A DNA stretch of 64,000 bases from Ectobius pallidus (GCA_964059195.1 CAXKWD010000005.1:93385882-93449881); one strand, 5' to 3'. Counted from the first letter of the stretch, positions 1 to 10,850 are shown. A program made the numbers and translations. Notes: generated by a model from the letters alone, not told the origin.

Positions 1-600
1 TTGGTTCATAAATGCAAAAGGTTTTTAAAATAACCCACCCTGCAAAGTTGATCAACACTGCCCAGTGTGCTATCAAATACCGGTAGCTTAAAGAATCTAA
101 ATTACACACAGCCAAAACCATAAATATTATTGATGTGGTATGTAATAAAATTGAACGAGCACATCCAGAACCAATAACTCAACAAGTGAAACAGATTTAC
201 ACAATGATTTTGATAAAAATATTGAGCTAATGCACGACATAGTAAATAAATTTAAAAAAGAAGACATATATCAGACCAGCAGTCGTACTGATGTCAAATG
301 AACATTCTTCAAGTACAAAAATTGTTTAAGTGATCGCTGTGAAAAGTTCACGTTTCAAGATCTGCATATATGTATTTCATTGTTCACTGTAATGCCTGGA
401 ATGGAAATGAAGAGGATGTAACCTTGCATGCATAAGATATATATTCATGTATTTCATTTCCAATTATAATCAGACTGTACCACCATTCTTGACATCTGAA
501 GCATGTTCCAGTACCGCGAATACAAAACTGGGTATAGTACATGTTTGCTTACATTGAAAGCTAAAGTACCTGTGATTCTATGTCTGGTAATATGTTTATT
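1..600. other. AT-rich stretch without a recognised gene
   Basis: No open frame with recognisable protein character and no clear repeat ends are visible. Nothing further is supported. Confidence 0.4.
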
Positions 601-795
601 AAGTGCCAGAATGGTACTTTATAAGATTGTGTGAGGGATGGGAAAATGTCTGTCTGTCTGTCCGTGTGTCTGTACACGCAATAACTCAAATACGCTTTAT
701 CGGATTTTCATGAAACTTGGTATACGCATTTATAACATCCATAGGAAGAAGCCTATTGATAGTGGACCAAATTGACTGACCGGTACCAGAGTAAA
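600..795 (+). repeat. Dispersed repeat family A, copy 1
   Basis: This is one of four related ~200-base copies in the window; the others are at 2288-2505, 12430-12636 and 22680-22857. Each starts with a form of TTATTAAGTGCCAGAATGG, then carries a GTCTGTCTGTCC tract, a block reading ATAACTCAAATACGC, then GGATTTTCATGAAACTTGG, and ends near GGACCAAATTGA. The copies are diverged and have no evident coding potential or obvious flanking duplication. The family could be a SINE body or the internal part of a larger element. Confidence 0.6.
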
Positions 796-982
796 GCCCA
801 ATTTTGTGCCTATTTTATGGTAATATATTAGAAAGAATTTATCAAATTCAAATCGGTTATCATGAAACACATTGTCTTAGAGTGTTCATATATGGCCTTG
901 GAAGTTGCAATGCAGTTAGCTATGACAAATAACACTATTCCTTCACATATGCTTATCAAACTAGACCATTGAACTGAGTGAG

Positions 983-1052
983 AAAGCCAAGATGGTAACG
1001 TATTGGACTCACATTCTGGAGGTGCCTAGTTCAAATCCCATAGCGAGCCAAT
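983..1052 (+). repeat. tRNA-like SINE head fragment
   Basis: A GAGAAAGCCAAGATGGTAACG segment (weak A box) followed about 30 bases later by TAGTTCAAATCCC (B-box-like) resembles the RNA polymerase III promoter of a tRNA-derived SINE. The cloverleaf is not intact and no target duplication was found. Confidence 0.3.
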
Positions 1053-1583
1053 TTAACTTTTTTGTTTGTTTGTCTTTTTATGTGAGTGTGCTATTGTCAA
1101 GATATGACAAATCTGTATAGTTCTGTTGATGCTGGACAATGTTAATATGATTTTTTTTAAAACTAGACCTTTGTTCTTCTGTAAGCCCTGCTTAATGAAT
1201 CAATCTGGAGCTGAACTCAGATATATATATATATAATAAATAAAAACTTAATTTTCCGTGTATCATAATGTCAATTATAACTGACTAAGCAAAAGCATTC
1301 TGGCACTTTGTTACATCAGTTTACCTGATTTTATTTTTTCTGTACCTGTACTGAAATTGAAAGGTAGAGTTTTCAACAAAAACACATGCTTCAAAAACTC
1401 CTAATTTCGTAAACATAATTTTAGAAAGTACATTGCAGACAGAGGATGAAAAATCATCAAACAAAAACAGCTTAAATCTGAAAGAAAGTTAAAACACTGA
1501 TTTTGGACAGTTACAACTGGATTTTACTGACAAAGATACACTGTAAGTAGACTAAGCAAGAAGCAATCTAGATCAAATCAGAT

Positions 1584-2086
1584 TACCGTATTGGCCCGAA
1601 TATAAGACGATGTTTTTTACCTGAAAATGTGCTTTTAAAAACTATACTCGTCTTATACGCGCAGCCTAAGACTCAACAACTCTCCAACCATGAATGCAGC
1701 TGTGCACGTGAGTAGCGGCCAGGGATCCCCACGCAAATGGCGTGCGTCCGTTCCAAGGTCAAAGTCGCGCGGAAATTACCGAATTTTACCGAACTTTATT
1801 GTTCCCGAATTCGTGCTTCTCCTTGTACTGCCGTGTACTGCACTGCTTGGCATCTCTATTCTCTATGCATAAAGCTTTGTTTGACCACCAACATGGCAGA
1901 CCATGTGGAAAAGAAAGCATCTTCATTGTCTCAATGCGTAAATAAAGACGAGAGAAGAAGTTACGACATGAACTTCAAACTTCTGTTTTATGTGAAGCAA
2001 AATGTACTAATAAGCTATTTTATTTATTTTTTCGTAACTACCCTTCAAAAATTCGCGGTCGTCTTATTTTCGAGCCAACAAGGTAG
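1584..2086. mobile_element. Small DNA transposon (MITE) with ~28-base inverted ends
   Basis: The left end reads TTGGCCCGAATATAAGACGA from 1591. The right end, read on the other strand from 2079, is TTGGCTCGAAAATAAGACGA, with weaker similarity a few bases further out on both sides. The ~490-base interior has short overlapping open frames but nothing like a transposase, so this is probably a non-autonomous DNA element. A target duplication could not be fixed. The ends recall the AATATAAGACG ends common in animal Tc1/mariner or hAT MITEs. Confidence 0.5.
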
Positions 2087-2287
2087 ATTCGTTTCTCTCA
2101 GAAAATACAGTCAGGCAGCCCTGAACACAGGTCCCAAACTACAATCCACAAACCACAAAATATTTTGCCGAGAAGTCCATTGCATTGATGTTCCTACAAA
2201 GTGGAACCCAGCGTCATAGGCACAAGCTTACTAGAGATCTACAGGAGATGTTACAAGACACTGCAGTTACTTCACAGTAGATTTTTT

Positions 2288-2505
2288 TATTAAGTGCCTG
2301 TAGGGTACGGTACTTTATAAGATTGAATGGTGGACTAGAAAAATGTCTATCCACCTGTCTGCCAATCTGTCTGACTATCTGTCCATGTGTCTGTATGCAC
2401 AGTAACTCGAATATGCTCCATCAGATTTTCATGAAACTATACGCACTTATAACGTCAAAGAACGAATGCTGTTGATTTTGGACCAAATCAATTGATTGGC
2501 ACCGT
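2288..2505 (+). repeat. Dispersed repeat family A, copy 2
   Basis: Same order of blocks as copy 1: TTATTAAGTGCC, a GTCTGTC-rich tract, GTAACTCGAATATGC, ATTTTCATGAAAC, and GGACCAAATCAATTG near the end. It is diverged from copy 1 by scattered substitutions and small indels. Confidence 0.6.
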
Positions 2506-3532
2506 ATTAATGACCAATATGATTAACGGTTTAAAACTTGCAAATCATCACTATAGGCCTACTGGAAGATCACATGGCTAACTCATTCACTGACAATTGT
2601 TTACCAACTGTGAAACTTGAAATGTTGCACACCTATAGCTAATAGCCTGTAACCGATGGATGAATTCCAAAAGATTTGATTTTTAATTTTCACCAGGAAA
2701 AACTTAAAAAATGGCGGACATAACTTTAAGGGCTGTGTAAACCTTCTTTGGAGGCTTTTAGTAGCTAAATGGCAATTAATATAAAAAGCCGATTTTTTCA
2801 AAGTAAAACATTTAATTTTGCCGTATCCCATCTACCCTTAGATTGAGTTATTTTTAAAAATTGTATGCAAATTTCGTATATTTTCTGGGCATGGTGTAAT
2901 TTTTGACACATTTATAGAATAACTAGAATCGTAAAATTTGCAGAAATTTTGGCACATAGGCCTACAACAGTCTTAAGCCTGCAAAATTTGGTGTTTCTAG
3001 CTGCCTCATAAGTATGGAAAAACTCGTTGGATAGCCGTGATGTCATTCACATGAACAACAGTCTAGATCAGGGGCCCCCAAAATACGGCCCGTTAAAGGA
3101 GTTGAAACCGAACAGCGGCCTTGGAATATGACATATAAAAAATCTAACAAAATGGATAACCAGAAAATTATGGTCATGATTGGTATATTTTAAATGTGAC
3201 GCGTAATTCTTACTCTGTAGCTCCCCGACATCTCGTGTCCTTAAATAACACAGTGGCTTTCTTACTTGATATTGCTCTCCATTTAAATTACTTTAATATA
3301 ACAAATTTAAAAAAATAATAAACTTCAAGGTGAGGGCAATAATATCTGCGACCTTTGCACTCTTGTTAAGAGTTCTAGACAGAAACTGGTACTTTTTGAA
3401 CGGAACATTTCCCAGCCAAATGTTTCCCATTTTATCAGTTGCCAGCCCATTGGACCTTTGCACTCTTGTTAAAGAGTTCTAGACAGAAACTGGTACATTC
3501 TTGAGTTTTGTCCATTCTGTAGCGATAATCTT

Positions 3533-3660
3533 AATGATTTATGTATAGCGTAGAGCTTTATCACTGGTACTCACTACTAACTGGTACTCACTCACTAACA
3601 AAATACCGCAATTTAGTAGTGAGTACCAGTGATAAAGCTCTACGCTATACATAAATCATT
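3533..3660. repeat. Perfect 47-base inverted duplication
   Basis: Arm 3533-3579 and arm 3614-3660 are exact reverse complements, with a 34-base spacer between. A ~65-base direct repeat beginning GAAACTGGTACTTTTT flanks this structure (about 3380-3450 and 3662-3726), and a third GTTCTAGACAGAAACTGG copy lies at 3474. The arrangement fits a template-switch or fold-back event inside the old hAT element. Confidence 0.8.
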
Positions 3661-3906
3661 CAGAAACTGGTACTTTTTTAACGGAACATTTCCAGCCAAA
3701 TGTTTCACATTTTATCAGTTGCCAATCACTGAAAGGTGAAAATAACTTAAAGTTTCCACATTTCTTTGCGTTTAACATTCTCAACGCAACATTCACTGAA
3801 GAAACAGTTATCAGCCAGATTAACAGACATAGATGCACATTCCAAGGATATTGGAATTCCAAAATCCTCCCCCCCCCCCTTGCGAAATAGAAGCTGTTCG
3901 TGTAGA

Positions 3907-4200
3907 ATTGGAATTGGAAATCGTTGATCTCCAAGCGGATGATTTCATGAAGGACAAAGTCAAAGAAGAAAGCCTTGCTCAGTTTTAAAACTTCCAGAAG
4001 AAAGCTATCGAAGCTACCAAAGACTTTGCATCCGGTTTCTTATCTGTTTTTGGGACTATATATGAATGTGAACAAACATTTTCTCTGTTGAAATACACAA
4101 AATAAAAAATAAAAAAATTATAGAGGTAATTTGAGTGACTAACATTTGCGAGACACTTTACTTACTGAACAGACCAAATTAGAGAGACAGTTTGACAAAA
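3907..4200 (+). pseudogene. hAT transposase C-terminal fossil
   Basis: The + strand encodes, with stops and shifts, LEIVDLQADDFMKDKVKE, then an interrupted run ending ASGFLSVFGTIYECEQTFS, followed by LLKYTK and later NICETLYLLN-like residues. This is the order of the hAT dimerisation region: a Phe-Gly-(Ser/Thr)-x-Tyr-x-Cys-Glu-x-x-Phe-Ser core, then a basic stretch and a Leu-rich segment. It belongs to the surrounding element at 3069-4408. Confidence 0.55.
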
Positions 4201-4416
4201 TTCTGGATTCATACCTCTCACTAAAGTGTATTAGTGTTTTATTTAAATTTTAAACTGTATAGTTTTTTAATAATACTATTAATAACAATAATGCATTTAA
4301 AATACAAATACCTCTTCTTTATTTCTGATAAAATGTGTTCATCCGGCCCCCATTGAAACTTAACACTTCAAATGTGGCCCTCATATTCCAGTAATTTTGA
4401 GACCCGTGGTCCAGAT

Positions 4417-7400
4417 CATCCACTTTTTAACATTGATGTTTACTTACTTTCAAACGAGCTAGAAACTATAATCTTATAGCTTTTAGTTTATAACGGATGG
4501 GACAGTTCCAAAAAGTTCACATTTTTAATTTTCTACCCTCCAAAATAAACTTGAAAATTTTTACTGCGTATTTGTACGACTTAAGAACTTAATTGTTTAT
4601 TTTAATATGGCCTATTAACTCCATCTGGTACTAATCAGTTTATCTGATTTTATATTTAACTGAACATGGAATGGTTATCACGAGGATGTTTATAAAACAA
4701 GAGGTGAATAACATCTCATACACAAATAATAAATGAACTAATAACATCTTGTTAACACAAGTCATAGCCTTCAGAGAACGTAAATAAAGATCACTCTCTG
4801 GACTCAGCTCATCAGTTATTTACAGAAACAGAAGCTTACAAAACAGAATCTACTCTTTGTTTATTAACAGACAATTGAAGTACATGTTTCCACAACATTT
4901 GTATAAACTTAAAACAATTTTATGGAGAGTTATGCTGGTACCGTACCAGACTTGCTCTGGATATACGACGGCAAGTCGATAAGTATAAGCACACAATTTT
5001 TATTGTTTATTTATCAGCAACAGAGGCCTTGTAATATTGCATTATTTTTCAAAATAGTCCCCGTGCTTTTCAATGCACTTGTTCGATCTTTGTTTCGCTC
5101 TGCAGAAAAGAAAGGAAGAAGAAATATAAAAAAGAAAAATAATTTTGCAGAATATGGACAAGTTGTAACTTATAACATTTTGTTGTTGAAAATAGATGGG
5201 TGGCCGCAAGAGTAGTTAGTCCCACTTTTCTTCACATTATTCTTCGGGTAGATAAATGCCCTTGTTGGTTTCAGAAAAGTGTGTAATTGTAATTACTAAT
5301 TAATTACTCATGCCAAAACTAGACATACTTTGTGCCCTATGACACTTTTGTCAGTGGATCGAACTTTTTTTTCCTTGTATTAGACTCCCGTCAGAGAATG
5401 TAATTTTTAAAAATCAGCTTCGTTTAACTCGTTTCTACATCGAGGTCATATCACAAGTCGGGTACTGAATATACAAGAACTATTGATTTAAATCTGTTTA
5501 TGTGACATGGCTCGTTTATTTCAACTGATATTCAATTATAATGGATGTGATACCGGATGTAATACCGGCAATGAGTTATGGTAAGTGAATTTTCAATTCC
5601 GTATTTGTCTTTACGACTGGGAAGACCATGAAAAAAACCCAAGTCAAATTGGTCGGATATGAGGTTTGAACCTGGGACCTCACGAGTTCGAGTATAAGAC
5701 CACCTCGCTCGGTTTCAATTAGAATTGTTAGTGCGATTAATATCACAGCAAAATAAATGCGGTGGGTGGTATTTTTGCAGCAAGTTTTGGAAGATATTAC
5801 AGTGGATCTCGTCTAATTTAAAATACATCCTCTCATTTCTCTAATATTTGGATTACATTATCTAGTCCCCCGTCTTATATTGCGAAGTCGTCATAAAAAT
5901 TGAATGTAAATACAATTTGTGAGATTTTCAAATAAGGAATTTGTATAGCGATAAGAATAGGTAATTAAAATTGATCTCAAATTTGCAAGACACGGGGTTT
6001 GAATTCAAGACATCCCTATAAGAGTACGACAAAAGTGAATTCGCTTTACTTTTTTGTATTTCATCACATTATCGTTTGGGTAGCTGTATTCATAAAATAG
6101 GCCTAACTGCATAACCATATTTGAGATTATAAAATAGTCTACAAATTATAAGTATGAAATTAACTTTCCGACTTACTTCAATTTAAAGATGATTAAGTTT
6201 ATATTTAAAATTAATATTTAACCCTAAGCAAAACCGGAGCTACTTTCGAGATAATATTAGAATATTAATCACAAGTCATAGGCCTACACATTTTTACATC
6301 ATCCTGACTGAACCCTCGTATGGCCCTGAAGGGAAGAAATAGGCTAAGTTCGTTCATTCATTCATAACATTGTTCTCTATTTTCCAACTGAAAACTAGTT
6401 GTTAGGATTATAAGAAAGTAAATGAAGAGTGCCTTAACCTCAACGGATTTTCAACTAAATTGGATTTTCGTATGACTCCTCGCTTTGGAGCACTTCTGTT
6501 CACTATCGCACATGTCTTAGCACTTTGTCCTAACCGAATCCTAGTATGGTTAAGTCATCCAGCCTAAAACCACAGTCAGAGCATACACTTTGAACCCGAG
6601 ATCTCCGAACGCAATGCCAGACGCTAGCGATTCAGTCAATTTTCTAGATTCTTTATTGGCATTCTACGGCATTGTATTTACTATTTAAATAGTTATTTTA
6701 CAAACTAATTGCGTAATAATGAAACTCAAAATCAATTATTGCAATTATTTGAGACTAGCACAATTGACTTGATTTATTATTTATTCTAGCTAGACACCAG
6801 AATAAGGGAAGGCGGCCTATATCGAGCCAGTTAGAATCCTCAACGAAATAAAGTTTTAAAAAATGCGGTGATTTATAAGTTGCTAAATTTTAAACCAAAA
6901 ATAAAATCTGTAGTAGCCAACATTATTCCCGTGTACCCTTCAATTCCTGTAATGTATTATGAATAGGGATGGCCATTTTTACTCCTGGGTCGGAAATCAC
7001 ATTAACACATTAACTAAGGTAAACACTTTAAAGCAGCTGACTGCTGAGTGATAGAACATTTTCTTGCTTTCCCACTAATGAAAAAAATCAAGCATTGTTA
7101 AAAGCATTGCTCGCTTGGCCTCTGTGACTAGCAGGGGAAGAACTACCTGTTCCGCATAGGGGAAAAATACAATCTTGGGCTGAATTTTAGAGGTTGGCAT
7201 ATCCATATCACGATTCGCCTTTCGCCTTTTGCGAAAATATTATGAGACATGATGTGCATTAAACAGTCAATTGTCAGTTAAAAAAAAACTTATGTGCAAC
7301 ATATATGCACATCTATTTCGCGGGGAGGGGGGCTGTAGTCCCCTCAGCCCTCTTCTGAATACGTCCCTGCTACACTTGGAGAAAATACAATGAAGAATTA

Positions 7401-8190
7401 AAGACGAAGAATTTTCAAAGTAGCTTACCTGTATTATTACTTGGCGTTACCAAGAGTTCTTGCTTAGGTTGACTATCCACAGAGCAAACCCCGAATCACA
7501 TTGTTCTGGATAATAGCACTTTGAGTCAAAGAAACAGCTAGTAAATCCTTGAAAGTTGATCAATGTTGTGTTACACTGCAGTTCTTTTAGGAGAAAACTA
7601 AACTTGTAGGAAGCATAGAAATCACATTGTGTGCTTTCGAGTTGCTCAATAAAAGACGCATGACTTCTTATTTGAAATGGGAATAGCCTGTTAACAAGAA
7701 GTCTCATGACATAAGAGATAAAGTGGTTTCAAGTCTCCCCCGTATTCGTTACTGTTGTGTGCTAACAACTACCGATTCCGACCTTGAAGCGCAAGCCCAT
7801 TCATGTAAGAAAATTAGGATAATGAAGATCGCTTATTTTACTGCAGAAGAGTTCCAAATGCTTCTCTCTCAAACTAGCAGATTAAATTTATGATAGTGCT
7901 AATTTCATTTTTACTTTCTATACCCGTACCACAGATATGTTAAGTAGAAAATTATTGCAATTTACCCCGAGTTTTCAACATAAATACTCGTTTTGGGGTT
8001 CAATGGATCTAAATATACAATTTTCAGAAAAAATGTCTATGTGTGTGTGTGTCTGTGAACAAAAATTTGTCAAAAAGAAATTTTAAATTTGGGTTAGAAA
8101 TCGTACAGGGATGTGACATGATGATTAGCGATAACTTTCTTGAAGGCTACTAAATTATTACCACTTTATAGGAAGTAAATTTCTTTTTTC
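4417..8190. other. Intergenic region, no supported gene
   Basis: Nothing here forms a convincing gene. Weak tRNA-like promoter remnants, in - orientation, lie near 5650-5715 (GGTTTGAACCTGGGACCTC) and 6585-6640. The stretch 4930-5110, with a TCAAAATAGTCCCCGTGC segment, may be a mariner-type transposon remnant, but this is uncertain. An open frame on the - strand at 7447-7707 is Cys-containing and 86 codons long but matches no family I recognise. Confidence 0.35.
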
Positions 8191-8196
8191 GGCGAT

Positions 8197-8300
8197 TATA
8201 TTTATTTGTTTATTTATTTTAACCTGGCGGGGTTAAGGCCATAAGGCCTTCTCTACCACTCAGCCAAGGCAAAAACATGAAATACATAATAATAAAAACA
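8197..8300 (-). repeat. LINE 3'-end fragment
   Basis: On the - strand this reads TGGTAGAGAAGGCCTTATGG and then CCGCCAGGTTAAAATAAATAA, a motif with an AAATAA-type tail that I associate with 3' ends of arthropod non-LTR elements. No coding part remains, so the element would be strongly 5' truncated. Confidence 0.4.
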
Positions 8301-8689
8301 AATAAATGAAAAACAAGAAATGATATACCTGAATACAAGAAACGTGCATTAGGCTAAATACAAAGACAAAAATTCAAAGATAAAATACTTGAATAATACA
8401 TTATAATACAAATGACTAAAATAAAGAAATAAAAAAAGAAGAAAGACTAAACAAATACGTCCTTAGTTATTACAAATAATGAAATTTTCAATTTTTTTTT
8501 TACAAATTAGCATCAATTCCTAAATGTTATTGTATGCTAAAATTATTAAATGACGATTATCGCTATTTTCATTTTTTTCACAAATTCAGGCTTGCTTGAA
8601 CAAAATGCACTTGTATGAGGTTGAGACAACTGAATTCGCGCTTAGGGGGACCACAGCTTCTTATTCTACATTAGAATGTGAAGTGAGAA

Positions 8690-8872
8690 AGTTATATTTC
8701 CCATATTTGAGGTGGTGGAGAAAGCTCTGTGAGCACAACACATCAGATCTCTTTTGTATTCACAGGTGAGGGAATACCCCGGAGAAAACCTCACCTAGGT
8801 GACTTGTCCCGACCAGGAATCGAACTCGTGAGAGGATTGAACGCATCCCCGGAGCCACAGCGGTGGACACAA
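8690..8872 (-). repeat. tRNA-derived SINE copy
   Basis: Read on the - strand, TGTGGCTCCGGGGATGCG is followed by a B box, GAGTTCGATTCCTGG, and then by GAGGTTTTCTCCGGGGTATT and CCCTCACC. This tRNA head plus a GGTTTTCTCCGGGG body is a common plan in insect SINEs. Ends and target duplication were not resolved. Confidence 0.5.
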
Positions 8873-9126
8873 AATACTTCAAAACTTAAATATTACTAAC
8901 CTTGTTGTAGGAGGTTTTACTACAAGAATTATTAGCTAACACTTAAAACACTCTCTCTACGGTAATTTAATTATACGCTATCTTGCAGCTTCATTTTTGC
9001 ACGAATTCTTTCGTGGCATAAGCGAGGAATTCGACAAAAGTTTCAAGATAGATATGTAAGCTTTCATGAACCACAGATTATTGTCTCTGTTGGACATTAC
9101 ATGAGAATATTATAGGAGAAAAATTC

Positions 9127-9199
9127 CTCCGACACTGGGACTTGAACCCAGGACCTTTGGCTGTTCGCGCCAATGCTCTACCAACTGAGCTAAGCCGGA
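9127..9199 (-). tRNA. tRNA-like gene, unit 1 (apparent anticodon GAA)
   Basis: The 73 bases fold as a full cloverleaf. The acceptor arm TCCGGCT pairs with TGTCGGA, with a T-T mismatch at its base; D arm is GCTC/GAGC, anticodon arm TTGGC/GCCAA and T arm CTGGG/CCCAG. The internal promoters TAGCTCAGTTGG (A box) and GGTTCAAGTCC (B box) are excellent, and a TTTTT terminator follows within a few bases. The anticodon loop GCGAACA would give GAA (Phe), but it has C instead of U before the anticodon and a pyrimidine after it. It is probably not a working translational tRNA. Confidence 0.5.
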
Positions 9200-9224
9200 G
9201 TTCATAGGAGAGAAGTTCCTGAAC

Positions 9225-9297
9225 TCCGGCTTAGCTCAGTTGGTAGAGCATTGGCGCGAACAGCCAAAGGTCCTGGGTTCAAGTCCCAGTGTCGGAG
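9225..9297 (+). tRNA. tRNA-like gene, unit 2 (apparent anticodon GAA)
   Basis: Sequence-identical mirror of unit 1, on the + strand, 25 bases from it. It shares the same A and B boxes, arms and anticodon loop GCGAACA, and is followed by AATTTTTCTCC, which supplies a T5 terminator. Confidence 0.5.
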
Positions 9298-9552
9298 GAA
9301 TTTTTCTCCTATAATATTCTCAAGTTTCAAGATGTCAATCCACTCCCAATTTCTGGAAGTAATCCCCAGAATCAAAGTAGCCCTTTTTTACGGTAAACAT
9401 TACGAAGTGTCTTTAAGAAATGTTCATCTAATTATAGAGCTTTTATTTTGCAGTATCACCACCCTTCAATCGAAATTTTATGGAGAATTACCCGGATACC
9501 CCCCCTCCCGATATTTAACTGCAGAAATGGGAATATTATAGGAGAAAAATTC

Positions 9553-9625
9553 CTCCGGCACTGGGACTTGAACCCAGGACCTTTGGCTATTCGCGCCAAT
9601 GCTCTACCAACTGAGCTAAGCCGGA
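9553..9625 (-). tRNA. tRNA-like gene, unit 3 (apparent anticodon GAA)
   Basis: Full 73-base cloverleaf with acceptor TCCGGCT/TGCCGGA (only the innermost pair fails), strong A and B boxes, and anticodon loop GCGAATA. A T5 tract follows the 3' end. Confidence 0.5.
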
Positions 9626-9866
9626 GCTCAATTCACAGCGCCAGATGGAACTTCTCTCCTATGACCGATTGCCCTAATGGTCTACCTTACAGACAGACAA
9701 GTTATGTCATATGCAGTACTGTGAGGCACACTAAGTAGTGATTTTTGTGACCGGGCTCCCACTGTTATTGTACAGTTAACATTCAAGATAGATATATAAG
9801 CATTCATGAGCCACAGATTATTGTCTCTGTTGGACACTACATGAGAATATTATAGGAGAAAAATTC

Positions 9867-9939
9867 CTCCGGCACTGGGACTTGAACCCAGGACCTTTGG
9901 CTATTCGCGCCAATGCTCTACCAACTGAGCTAAGCCGGA
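9867..9939 (-). tRNA. tRNA-like gene, unit 4 (apparent anticodon GAA)
   Basis: Identical to unit 3, displaced by 314 bases; A box, B box and terminator are intact. Confidence 0.5.
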
Positions 9940-10180
9940 GCTCAATTCACAGCGCCAGATGGAACTTCTCTCCTATGACCGATTGCCCTAATGGTCTACC
10001 TCACAGACAGACAAGTTATGTCATATGCAGTACTGTGAGGCACACTAAGTAGTGATTTTTGTGACCGGGCTCCCACTGTTATTGTACAGTTAACATTCAA
10101 GATAGATATATAAGCATTCATGAGCCACAGATTATTGTCTCTGTTGGACACTACATGAGAATATTATAGGAGAAAAATTC

Positions 10181-10253
10181 CTCCGGCACTGGGACTTGAA
10201 CCCAGGACCTTTGGCTATTCGCGCCAATGCTCTACCAACTGAGCTAAGCCGGA
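10181..10253 (-). tRNA. tRNA-like gene, unit 5 (apparent anticodon GAA)
   Basis: Identical to units 3 and 4 and again 314 bases away. It is the last minus-oriented unit before the direction flip. Confidence 0.5.
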
Positions 10254-10373
10254 GCTCAATTCACAGCGCCAGATGGAACTTCTCTCCTATGACCGATTGC
10301 CCTAATGGTCTACCTCACAGACAGACAAGTTATGACATAGGAGAGAAGTTCCATCTGGCGCTGTGAATTGAGC

Positions 10374-10446
10374 TCCGGCTTAGCTCAGTTGGTAGAGCAT
10401 TGGCGCGAATAGCCAAAGGTCCTGGGTTCAAGTTCCAGTGCCGGAG
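10374..10446 (+). tRNA. tRNA-like gene, unit 6 (apparent anticodon GAA)
   Basis: First plus-oriented unit after the flip. One change in the T loop region (GGTTCAAGTTCC) converts a T-stem pair to G-U. Otherwise it matches unit 3, including the T5 tract downstream. Confidence 0.45.
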
Positions 10447-10687
10447 GAATTTTTCTCCTATAATATTCTCATGTAGTGTCCAACAGAGACAATAATCTGT
10501 GGCTCATGAATGCTTATATATCTATCTTGAATGTTAACTGTACAATAACAGTGGGAGCCCGGTCACAAAAATCACTACTTAGTGTGCCTCACAGTACTGC
10601 ATATGACATAACTTGTCTGTCTGTGAGGTAGACCATTAGGGCAATCGGTCATAGGAGAGAAGTTCCATCTGGCGCTGTGAATTGAGC

Positions 10688-10760
10688 TCTGGCTTAGCTC
10701 AGTTGGTAGAGCATTGGCGCGAATAGCCAAAGGTCCTGGGTTCAAGTCCCAGTGCCGGAG
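10688..10760 (+). tRNA. tRNA-like gene, unit 7 (apparent anticodon GAA)
   Basis: Plus-oriented, 314 bases from unit 6, with one acceptor change (TCTGGCT) that still allows G-U pairing. Promoter boxes are intact. Confidence 0.45.
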
Positions 10761-10850
10761 GAATTTTTCTCCTATAATATTCTCATGTAGTGTCCAACAG
10801 AGACAATAATCTGTGGCTCATGAATGCTTATATATCTATGCAGAAATGGG

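Larger units (their letters stand above)
3069..4408 (+). mobile_element. Degenerate hAT-superfamily DNA transposon
   Basis: The left end, CAGGGGCCCCCAAAATAC, matches the right end read in reverse, CACGGGTCTCAAAATTAC, apart from a few changes and a one-base gap. The 8 bases outside are GTCTAGAT (3061-3068) and GTCCAGAT (4409-4416), a 7/8 match of the length and TCTAGA-like composition expected for hAT target duplications. The interior keeps a fossil of the transposase C-terminus near 3907-4200 and a local rearrangement near 3360-3730. It is clearly inactive. Confidence 0.65.
9050..9321. mobile_element. Palindromic insertion carrying two tRNA-like genes
   Basis: Two 73-base tRNA-like units sit head to head (9127-9199 minus, 9225-9297 plus) around a 25-base centre containing CATAGGAGAGAAGTTCC. 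The palindrome continues outward through GGAGAAAAATTCC and GAATATTATAGG. The left flank is longer (from AGATATGTAAGC) than the right. The direct repeat AAGTTTCAAGAT lies immediately outside at 9038-9049 and 9322-9333, a perfect 12-base match that looks like a target-site duplication. The sequence therefore appears to have inserted as one unit. Confidence 0.7.
9532..10838. mobile_element. Five-unit tRNA-like array that reverses direction, flanked by a 12-base direct repeat
   Basis: Five tRNA-like genes recur at exactly 314 bases (starts 9553, 9867, 10181 in - orientation; 10374 and 10688 in + orientation). The repeat unit also carries CATTCAAGATAGATATATAAG, CTCTGTTGGACACTACATG, CACAGCGCCAGATGGAAC and GAGGCACACTAAGTAGTG. 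Direction flips near 10277-10350 around a ~45-base spacer, so the two halves form a very large palindrome. TGCAGAAATGGG lies at 9520-9531 and 10839-10850, a perfect 12-base duplication just outside. No protein is encoded. The array appears to have entered this site as a unit. Confidence 0.7.

Noticed and set aside
1690..2219. Overlapping open frames up to 160 codons
   Set aside because: They lie within or across the end of a MITE, have no family motifs, and three frames are open at once.
7447..7707. Cys-containing 86-codon frame on the - strand, followed by a good donor-like CAG/GTAAGC
   Set aside because: The stop precedes the donor in that frame, other frames are closed, and no neighbouring exon fits. 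Left as unassigned.
9251..9738. Two overlapping ~96-codon open frames on the + strand
   Set aside because: They run through the tRNA-like units and their flanks; their openness follows from the repeats and no protein family is recognisable.
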